The notes under the pieces were generated by a model. That model had not been told where the DNA came from. It searched no databases and saw nothing but the letters and a program-made list of their open reading frames with translations. Source: an uncultured Bacilli bacterium (GTDB taxonomy: Bacteria > Bacillota_I > Bacilli_A > RF39 > UBA660). From it: a DNA stretch of 7,805 nt. Both the position numbers and the translations under genes were made by a program. Every line of letters begins with the position of its first letter. The first letter of the stretch is position 1. Where the stretch lies: contig CALVIQ010000055.1 of the NCBI GenBank assembly GCA_944331815.1, forward strand, positions 1 to 7,805, in the 5' to 3' direction. Positions 1 to 5,680 of the stretch are shown here, piece after piece.

Positions 1-239
1 TAGATTCTAATTATGGTAAAATCATTGTCAATTTTAGTAGATATAAACATTTATTATTTTTTTCAGCCAAATATTTAGAATTAAATGATTTAGAAAAGAA
101 AAAGTTTACTGTGGAAATGTTATTTAACATTTATGAAACTGATTTTAATGATGAATTTATTAACAGTAAAATAAATAATTATTTATTAGCATATGATTAT
201 TGTTATACTCTATTAAACCAAAATACCACATTGACTTAA
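1..239 (+). CDS. 3' end of an unidentified protein gene, cut by the window edge
   Basis: An open frame whose first complete codon is at base 3 runs 78 codons to a TAA at 237-239 and is still open at the left edge, so the start lies outside the window. A run of 78 sense codons is unlikely by chance in DNA this AT-rich, and a strong terminator follows 24 bases after the stop; both support a real gene. The visible tail is mixed charged and aromatic, begins DSNYGKIIVNF, and has a helical Lys/Glu-rich middle (ELNDLEKKKF). There is no membrane segment and no motif I recognise. It converges on the minus-strand operon that ends at 330. The function is unknown. Confidence 0.62.
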   Translation, partial: DSNYGKIIVNFSRYKHLLFFSAKYLELNDLEKKKFTVEMLFNIYETDFNDEFINSKINNYLLAYDYCYTLLNQNTTLT

Positions 240-262
240 CTTATATGGCATTTTAGTTAAAT

Positions 263-303
263 AAAACCCTAGTAGTCAAATTAAGACTATTAGGGCATTT
301 TTT
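263..303. terminator. Bidirectional intrinsic terminator between convergent genes
   Basis: An 11-base-pair stem (267-277 with 285-295, CCCTAGTAGTC against GACTATTAGGG, one G.U wobble) encloses a 7-base A/T loop. On the plus strand it is followed by CA and six T (298-303). On the minus strand it is followed by TTTTATTT, the complement of 259-266. It lies between the stop at 239 and the stop at 330, so it can end transcripts arriving from either side. Confidence 0.88.
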
Positions 304-329
304 ATTGATATTGTATTCACTATAAAAAA

Positions 330-716
330 TTAATTATCATTTGTATTAACACTCATAGGACTACTTACTTTTCCCTCAGTGTCTTTTATCCAAATATAAT
401 ATTTTTCGTAGTCATAGACTGATATGGTTGCCTTATTATTTTCGATTTTTTTCCAACATAGTGCATTATCAGTTGGAGTTGATTTAGTAGATTTAACACA
501 ATATTCAATTGAATCACCCGATGTAATAACAGTCATTTTACCATTTTTAATTTCCAAAGCTTCTACTTTTGCACTCATATCATCCTCTACTTTAACAAAA
601 TATGAATCACTTGAAGTTATCTTAGGTAATATATTTATAGTAGCAACAAAAGTAAATACCACTAAAACTAATATTCCTGATACTATTATAAATGTTGTTT
701 TATTATTATTTTTCAT
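330..716 (-). CDS. Single-pass membrane protein with small extracytoplasmic domain
   Basis: This 128-residue protein has a short basic N-terminus, one hydrophobic helix (about residues 8-30) and an outer domain of about 95 residues. There is no Cys after the helix, so it is an uncleaved anchor rather than a lipoprotein. The outer part alternates short beta-like strands, has two Cys (73 and 87) that could form a disulfide, and ends in YYIWIKDTEGKVS. That ending resembles the last strands of bacterial Ig/fibronectin-like surface domains, which often carry a W-x-K-D-x-x-G-x-x-S pattern; this is a resemblance only. The start at 716 is well supported by GGAGG six bases upstream. The gene overlaps the end of the ATPase gene by 11 bases, so translation is probably coupled. 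It may be an accessory subunit of the pump or an unrelated surface protein. Confidence 0.85.
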   Translation of the reverse strand: MKNNNKTTFIIVSGILVLVVFTFVATINILPKITSSDSYFVKVEDDMSAKVEALEIKNGKMTVITSGDSIEYCVKSTKSTPTDNALCWKKIENNKATISVYDYEKYYIWIKDTEGKVSSPMSVNTNDN

Positions 717-3336
717 TATTTACCTCCACATAATCTTTAAATAATTTTGTATATATTGGTTTTACTAATTCGTCAATTATAAAGGTCAAGAAACATATAC
801 CCAATGTTATTAAAATTAACTTAATATCTAAATTGCTTACAATAAAAAACTTAGATAAATCCGTTGAAAGCATTAAAATTTGGATTATTACTATAATACC
901 TACTCCAATTGCTAACCTTTTATTAGAAAATATATTTTTATTTAAAATTGATTTTTTTAAATTCCTACAAGTAAATGAATATAGCAACTCGTTTCCTATT
1001 AAGAATATAAACATTAATGAGCCTGCAACTGCCATATCATATGTTCTAGCAAAATAAAGATATAATACTATCATTACTATTGATTTAAATATTGCGCAAC
1101 CTATTATTTTAGCATTAAGAAATGGTGTAAAAAATGTTGTACTTGATTTATTTGCAGGACTATTATCCATTACATGATCATCTGATTTTTCAAATGCTAA
1201 CATTATTGCAGGTATAGAATCTGTAACTAAATTAAGCCACAATAATTGTAAAGTTGTAAACATTTCCATATTTAAAAGCATTGATACAAAAACTAATATA
1301 ACTTCAATTATATTCCCTGCTAACAAATACAATATAACCTTTTTAATATTAGATGTTATCCTTCTACCTTCTTCTACACCATCAACGATAGTTGAAAAAC
1401 TATCATCTACTAATATACAATCTGCAACTTTTTTAACAACTTCAGTTCCCGTTTTTCCCATTCCTATTCCAATATCTGCTTTTTGAATTGCAGGTGCATC
1501 ATTTACACCATCGCCTGTCATTGCTACAACAAATCCTTGACTTTGTAATGCTTCAACTATTCTCAATTTAGTATTTGGTGAAATTCTTGCATAAACTTGA
1601 TAATATCTTACTGCTTGGATAAGTTCATCATCTGTCATTTTATCAACATATTTTCCTTCAATGGCTTTATCATCTGTATCAATTATATTTACTTGTTTTG
1701 CAATAGCTTTAGCAGTATTTATACTGTCACCTGTTATCATTATTGGTTTAATACCTGATTTTTGACAAATTTCAATAGCATTAGAAACACTTTCTCTAGG
1801 TGGATCCATCATTCCTATTAATCCTATAAAAATCATATTAGTTTCTGGATTATCAGTATTTTCATATTTGTAAGCAAAAGCTAATAATCTTAAAGATTTT
1901 GCTGATTGTTCTTTTTCTATATTAAATATTTTTTCTTTATACTCTGGTGTCATAAAATACAATTTTCCATCTATCAAATAATGAGAACAATTATTAATTA
2001 TAGAATCTAAACTACCTTTAGTAAAAGAATATATTTTATCATCTATAGAATTAATAGTAGACATCATCTTTCTATCAGAATCAAAAGGAAATTCCTTAAT
2101 TCTTTTAATATTTGAAGATAAATTAAAATTTGTTTTTTCTATATATTTGTATATGGATACCTCTGTTTCATCCCCAATATAAGTATCATTATTTTTAGTA
2201 ACATTATGACATAAACTTGCACACACTTTAAAAAGATCACAATTTGGTATTAGTTCTTCATCATTATAAATTTTATCATTTACATAAATAGATTTAACTA
2301 TCATCTTATTTTGTGTTATAGTACCTGTTTTGTCTGAACAAATTATATCAGTTGACCCAAGTGTTTCCACTGAAGCCATTTTTCTAATTATAACATTTCG
2401 TTTTGCCATTGCAGTCATACCCAATGACAAAATTATCGTAATAATAGATGACATTCCCTCTGGAATAGCTGCAACAGCTAAAGATATAGACAACATCAAA
2501 ACATCAAAAAAATCATTTTTCATTAGCAATCCTACAATCATCATTACAACTATGATTGCTAATATAACATAAGTTAAAATTTTGCTAATTTGATTGACCT
2601 TTTTTTGTAACGGAGTAATATCACTTTTTTTATCAATTAAACTAGTTGCAATTTTTCCTAATTCTGTTTTCATACCAGTTGCACAAACTACCACAAAAGC
2701 ATGACCATTCGTAACATTGCAACCTGCATAAACCATATTTTTTCTTTCATATAATTCCTTTTCATCTTTAATATCTAAATTATCTTTTTTTATTGATTTA
2801 GATTCACCTGTTAAAGTTGATTCATTAATTTCTAAACTTTCTGAAGAAATTATTCTTGCATCTGCAGATACATAATCTCCTGCTTCTAATTCTATTATAT
2901 CGCCGACAACTATTTCCTTGACATCAATTTGTTTTTTTATTCCTCCTCTAATAACATAATTATTAGTAACAAACATTTTATTTAATTCTTGAATTGCAAT
3001 ATCTGCTTTTTTTTCTTGAATAAAACTTAAAATTGCATTAATTACAACAATAATAATTATTATTATTGAATCAATATAAGATTCATTTTCTACATAAGAA
3101 ATAACAGCTGAAAATATTGATGCAAAAATAAGTAATATAATCATAAAATCATTAAATTGACCTAAAAACAATGCTAAATTAGACTTTTTCTTTTTTTCTA
3201 ATAATTTATTTTCTCCATCCCTTTTTAATCTTTTTAATGCTTCTTCATCTGATAATCCATTTATATTTGTATCATATTTATTATATAATTCTTCAACTGT
3301 TTCATTATAATATTCTAATTTTTTTTCTTCTTTCAT
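706..3336 (-). CDS. P-type (P2A, SERCA-like) calcium-transporting ATPase
   Basis: An ATP-driven cation pump of the plasma membrane, expected to export Ca2+. From the chosen start it is 876 residues, usual for bacterial P2A pumps. In order: N-terminal cation-ATPase domain (about 5-75), M1-M2, actuator loop with TGES (176-179), M3-M4 with VAAIPEGM, phosphorylation motif DKTGT (Asp335), nucleotide domain with KGS (Lys440), TGD (535-537), hinge GDGVNDAP (608-615), then six more helices, ten in all. Residues matching both SERCA Ca2+ sites appear kept: Glu293 in M4; Asn675 and Glu678 in M5; Asn702, Thr705 and Asp706 in M6; Glu783 in M8. The alignment was done by eye. An ATG two codons earlier (3342) is only two bases from the AGAGG, while this ATG is eight away, so I prefer it. 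The gene is third in its operon. Mn2+ or another cation cannot be excluded. Confidence 0.96.
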   Translation of the reverse strand: MKEEKKLEYYNETVEELYNKYDTNINGLSDEEALKRLKRDGENKLLEKKKKSNLALFLGQFNDFMIILLIFASIFSAVISYVENESYIDSIIIIIIVVINAILSFIQEKKADIAIQELNKMFVTNNYVIRGGIKKQIDVKEIVVGDIIELEAGDYVSADARIISSESLEINESTLTGESKSIKKDNLDIKDEKELYERKNMVYAGCNVTNGHAFVVVCATGMKTELGKIATSLIDKKSDITPLQKKVNQISKILTYVILAIIVVMMIVGLLMKNDFFDVLMLSISLAVAAIPEGMSSIITIILSLGMTAMAKRNVIIRKMASVETLGSTDIICSDKTGTITQNKMIVKSIYVNDKIYNDEELIPNCDLFKVCASLCHNVTKNNDTYIGDETEVSIYKYIEKTNFNLSSNIKRIKEFPFDSDRKMMSTINSIDDKIYSFTKGSLDSIINNCSHYLIDGKLYFMTPEYKEKIFNIEKEQSAKSLRLLAFAYKYENTDNPETNMIFIGLIGMMDPPRESVSNAIEICQKSGIKPIMITGDSINTAKAIAKQVNIIDTDDKAIEGKYVDKMTDDELIQAVRYYQVYARISPNTKLRIVEALQSQGFVVAMTGDGVNDAPAIQKADIGIGMGKTGTEVVKKVADCILVDDSFSTIVDGVEEGRRITSNIKKVILYLLAGNIIEVILVFVSMLLNMEMFTTLQLLWLNLVTDSIPAIMLAFEKSDDHVMDNSPANKSSTTFFTPFLNAKIIGCAIFKSIVMIVLYLYFARTYDMAVAGSLMFIFLIGNELLYSFTCRNLKKSILNKNIFSNKRLAIGVGIIVIIQILMLSTDLSKFFIVSNLDIKLILITLGICFLTFIIDELVKPIYTKLFKDYVEVNNEK
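723..727 (-). promoter_or_regulatory. Strong ribosome binding site inside the end of the ATPase gene
   Basis: GGAGG on the minus strand lies six bases before the ATG at 714-716. It sits wholly within the last codons of the upstream ATPase frame. This fixes the start of the 128-residue protein and gives it its own strong initiation signal in the overlap. Confidence 0.85.
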
Positions 3337-3344
3337 AATCATAA

Positions 3345-3349
3345 CCTCT
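3345..3349 (-). promoter_or_regulatory. Ribosome binding site that decides the ATPase start
   Basis: AGAGG on the minus strand is eight bases before the ATG at 3334-3336 but only two bases before the in-frame ATG at 3340-3342. The spacing favours the downstream start, which removes two residues from the longest open frame. Confidence 0.7.
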
Positions 3350-3351
3350 TT

Positions 3352-3531
3352 CTAATACACAAAATACGAAGCAACAAACAATGCAATTACGAATATTAAT
3401 CCAATAAATGATACAACTGTTAATACATTTATAATTACATAATGACTATTGCTATATATTATACAACCACAATTTCTACAATATTTATCAGTATCTCTAT
3501 TATCACTTTTACAGTTTAAACATTTTTTCAT
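3352..3531 (-). CDS. 59-residue zinc-ribbon transmembrane microprotein
   Basis: This short gene was found by translating the gap between two larger genes. It begins MKKCLNCKSDNRDTDKYCRN. It has two Cys pairs, C-x2-C at 4-7 and C-x2-C at 18-21 plus Cys23, typical of a small zinc ribbon, then one hydrophobic helix (about residues 31-57) running almost to the C-terminus. The likely topology is a cytoplasmic zinc knuckle with a membrane anchor. Its ATG follows the previous stop by eight bases, and its SD (AAGGTG) overlaps that stop codon, so translation is probably coupled. It ends 15 bases before the ATPase start. The zinc-ribbon-then-helix plan matches the N-terminus of its upstream neighbour, so the two may be related or act together. 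The function is unknown; a regulator or small subunit of the pump is inference. Confidence 0.82.
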   Translation of the reverse strand: MKKCLNCKSDNRDTDKYCRNCGCIIYSNSHYVIINVLTVVSFIGLIFVIALFVASYFVY

Positions 3532-3535
3532 ATTT

Positions 3536-3541
3536 CACCTT
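3536..3541 (-). promoter_or_regulatory. Ribosome binding site overlapping the upstream stop codon
   Basis: AAGGTG on the minus strand shares two bases with the TAA that ends the 385-residue gene (3540-3542) and lies four bases before the ATG at 3529-3531. The arrangement suggests that termination on one gene feeds initiation on the next, and it supports the 59-residue frame as a real gene. Confidence 0.65.
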
Positions 3542-4697
3542 ACAATTTATCTTTTATCACTTGAATAATTTCATAACTTTCTTTTTTACAATTTGTTCCA
3601 TGCAAATAATAATCATGTACTCCTTCAGCTATTGTTTCTTCAAAAATTATATTACCATTTTTATCTTTAGTTCCAGAATAATTAGATATTGCTAATGAGA
3701 ACTGTTCTAAAGTTAAGTTAGAATTATACTTTAAATTATAATTATTAAGAGCATTAGAAACAATGTTTTTAGAATGAGAACCACTATCAAAATCTTCTAG
3801 TACTTTATTAATTACACTAGAATTTAAATTTGTTTCTAATGTTATATTACTTAAACCATATTCTTTTAATAAAGTCATAAAGGATATGTAATGACCTAAT
3901 TCATGAGCAATTGCACTTTCCCATGTGGCATCATCAACATACCATCCTGATCCTACAACATCATTTATATTAGTTGATAATATATTTTCATTTAAAAAAT
4001 AATAACTATTTAACAGAATTTGAGTTTTATTTACTTTGTTGAAATTTGCAATATCATCATGTGAATTTACAAATTGATATCTTGGTTGAAAATATGCAAT
4101 ATATTCTGATTGTGTTTTTGCATTTGTAATTGTAATATTAGTTAAGCCTCCCTTTATATTAGGAAACAATTCATATATTCTTTTTATAACATTTGAAATT
4201 TTAGTAGCCTCATTGTAAGAAATATCACAAAATGTAACACTAGCTATATCATAATTATCCATAAGTTCATATTCCAAAATAGATAATTCTGGAGATGAAA
4301 AACATTTCCATGATTGAGAAGAAAAATCTTTTTTTATGATTTCATATGCATCATCAATTGTTTCTATATTTTTTTTATTATATATATTATCAGTATTAAT
4401 AATTGAAGTACTATAACCATAAACATAATTATCTATTTGCTTCTTTAAAAATACAAATGGTTTAAACATATCTTCACCACGAAACATAACAAAGCCAAAA
4501 AATAGCAAAAAAGTAAGTAATGTTATAGCAACTAATAAATTAAATCTTTCATCTTGTTTGATGACAGCGCCTTTTATAATTTTATCTATATTATTTTTAT
4601 TTTTTAAAAAGGAATATCCTTTTGCAGTCCAATGCCCACAATTCCAACAAAAGTTATCATCTGATTCAATTTCTACTTCACAATGAATGCATTTCAT
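3540..4697 (-). CDS. Membrane-anchored zinc-ribbon protein with HELGH zincin-type protease domain
   Basis: 385 residues in three parts. An N-terminal zinc ribbon has Cys3, Cys6, Cys17 and Cys20 (MKCIHC and FCWNCG). One transmembrane helix spans about 52-72. The rest is a large domain of about 310 residues, probably outside the membrane. That domain holds AIAHELGH (zinc ligands His265 and His269, catalytic Glu266) and, about 90 residues later, EETIAEGVHDYY (353-364), where Glu354 or Glu358 could be the third ligand. HExxH plus a distal E-x-x-A-E is the layout of gluzincin peptidases, including lethal-factor-like domains; the exact family is not recognised. The start at 4697 has GAGG nine bases upstream and an extended -10 promoter close by. 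It is the first gene of the ATPase operon. Proteolytic activity is inferred from the motif; the substrate is unknown. Confidence 0.85.
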   Translation of the reverse strand: MKCIHCEVEIESDDNFCWNCGHWTAKGYSFLKNKNNIDKIIKGAVIKQDERFNLLVAITLLTFLLFFGFVMFRGEDMFKPFVFLKKQIDNYVYGYSTSIINTDNIYNKKNIETIDDAYEIIKKDFSSQSWKCFSSPELSILEYELMDNYDIASVTFCDISYNEATKISNVIKRIYELFPNIKGGLTNITITNAKTQSEYIAYFQPRYQFVNSHDDIANFNKVNKTQILLNSYYFLNENILSTNINDVVGSGWYVDDATWESAIAHELGHYISFMTLLKEYGLSNITLETNLNSSVINKVLEDFDSGSHSKNIVSNALNNYNLKYNSNLTLEQFSLAISNYSGTKDKNGNIIFEETIAEGVHDYYLHGTNCKKESYEIIQVIKDKL

Positions 4698-4730
4698 AAA
4701 AATATACCTCTATCTTCTATCATTACCATA

Positions 4731-4739
4731 ATTATACCA
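4731..4739 (-). promoter_or_regulatory. Extended -10 promoter of the ATPase operon
   Basis: TGGTATAAT on the minus strand is a perfect TGn-TATAAT extended -10 element. The predicted transcript start is near 4724, giving a leader of about 27 bases before the ATG at 4697. No good -35 is seen at 17-18 bases (TATATA or TTATAT), which an extended -10 can tolerate. No operator or riboswitch-like structure was seen around it. Confidence 0.65.
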
Positions 4740-4780
4740 TATTTTTAAATACATATATAATCGAATTTTAAAAATTTTGC

Positions 4781-4811
4781 AAAAAAAAATATAATAATAT
4801 TATTAATTATT
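4781..4811 (-). terminator. Possible weak A/T-only terminator after the two-gene unit
   Basis: On the minus strand TAATAAT and ATTATTA can form a 7-base-pair stem with a 7-base loop, followed by TA and nine T (complement of 4781-4789). The T-run is strong but the stem has no G or C, so it may be chance in this composition. The rest of 4698-4900 holds only the promoter of the left operon and A/T-rich sequence. Confidence 0.3.
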
Positions 4812-4900
4812 AAAATTTTTCTTTTAATATAAATTCTAATAAAATTATTATACTTTATTAACTATATTTGTTTTCATAAAATCTTCATTAATATAACAAT

Positions 4901-5638
4901 TTATTTTGATTTACCATTTCGTTCTTTTGGTGTATCCCACTCAATATCATCAAAAAAATCATCATCAGTAGAATATTGATAATATTCAATATTTTCTTGT
5001 GCAGGTTGCAAAGTTTCTTGTTGAAAAATTATTGTTTCCTCTAATTTTTTTAATCGTTCACGAGTTTTTTCAAGAACTCTATTATAACGACTTTCTAATC
5101 GAGCAATTGAAGATGGTAATAAATCTGGCTCAAATTTGCTATTTAATTCTATCTCTTGCTTTTCAACATCAAAACACCCAACAATGAATTTTGGATCAAG
5201 ATAGTATGTAACTTTTCCTTCGCTAGATAATTCTTCAGTCATAAATGCACCATACATTTCTCCGTCTTTATCAGATCTATCACCATTTGTATTAATATAC
5301 TTAGTAGGAATTCTAGCAATAATTATTTTTTTTGAATCTAAATGTTGCCAATTATTTAACTGATTTTTCAATGATTCCATACTAGGTAATGGTAATCCTA
5401 AATCATTATATTGTTGTTTTAATTCAGGAGTTGGAGTACTCAAAACAACTGTTGTAAAATATAATGAATTGTCCTTTGTTCTTAATCCATTATTAAAAAT
5501 CATATTAACAATATCATCTGAATCTCCACTTCTTCCTATTCCATGTCCCAAACAAATATAACCTGTATCTGAAAATAATTTTTCCAATTCTTCAATTTTT
5601 ACATATTTTTTTATACCATTTTTTTCTTGTTCCAACAT
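4901..5638 (-). CDS. ADP-ribosyltransferase-fold-like protein with coiled-coil tail (tentative)
   Basis: This 245-residue soluble protein has no signal peptide or membrane helix. Residues about 25-165 show GHGIGR (31-36), then an IFNNGL helix (47-52), SLYFTT (58-63), a strand KKIIIARIP (103-111), YGAFMTEE and DPKFIVGCFDV (148-158). An early His with Gly, a following helix ending in GL, a central Y-F-T-T strand and a late P-x-x-I-x-G strand recall ADP-ribosyltransferase-like enzymes (DarT, Tpt1 and toxin types). I see no canonical full H-Y-E or R-S-E set, so activity is unproven. Residues about 172-215 look like a coiled coil, and the tail is acidic (DDDFFDD). The start is supported by GAGGTG six bases upstream. 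It lies 42 bases after the 523-residue gene, probably in the same transcript. Confidence 0.8.
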   Translation of the reverse strand: MLEQEKNGIKKYVKIEELEKLFSDTGYICLGHGIGRSGDSDDIVNMIFNNGLRTKDNSLYFTTVVLSTPTPELKQQYNDLGLPLPSMESLKNQLNNWQHLDSKKIIIARIPTKYINTNGDRSDKDGEMYGAFMTEELSSEGKVTYYLDPKFIVGCFDVEKQEIELNSKFEPDLLPSSIARLESRYNRVLEKTRERLKKLEETIIFQQETLQPAQENIEYYQYSTDDDFFDDIEWDTPKERNGKSK

Positions 5639-5644
5639 ATTTTA

Positions 5645-5650
5645 CACCTC
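5645..5650 (-). promoter_or_regulatory. Ribosome binding site of the 245-residue gene
   Basis: GAGGTG on the minus strand is six bases before the ATG at 5636-5638, in the 42-base gap after the upstream gene. There is no terminator in that gap, which supports co-transcription of the two genes. Confidence 0.7.
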
Positions 5651-5680
5651 TATTTTATAATGTATTTTTCCAATTTAACT

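Noticed and set aside
330..716. Lipoprotein reading of the 128-residue protein
   Set aside because: There is no Cys at the end of the hydrophobic helix, so no lipobox is present.
424..744. Plus-strand open frame of 106 codons
   Set aside because: It lies opposite the 128-residue gene, which has a perfect SD, operon context and a sensible membrane anchor. The plus frame has no SD and its hydrophobicity mirrors the antisense.
833..1057. Plus-strand open frame of 74 codons
   Set aside because: It is antisense to the C-terminal membrane helices of the ATPase, without an SD or a recognisable motif.
2330..2572. Plus-strand open frame of 80 codons
   Set aside because: It is antisense to the DKTGT and M3-M4 region of the ATPase, which fully explains the open frame.
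4740..4900. A small gene or structured RNA in the A/T-only intergenic stretch
   Set aside because: No frame with a start, SD and sensible product was found, and almost no G or C is available for a stable fold.
4999..5187. Plus-strand open frame of 62 codons
   Set aside because: It is antisense to the coiled-coil half of the 245-residue protein, with no SD or context.
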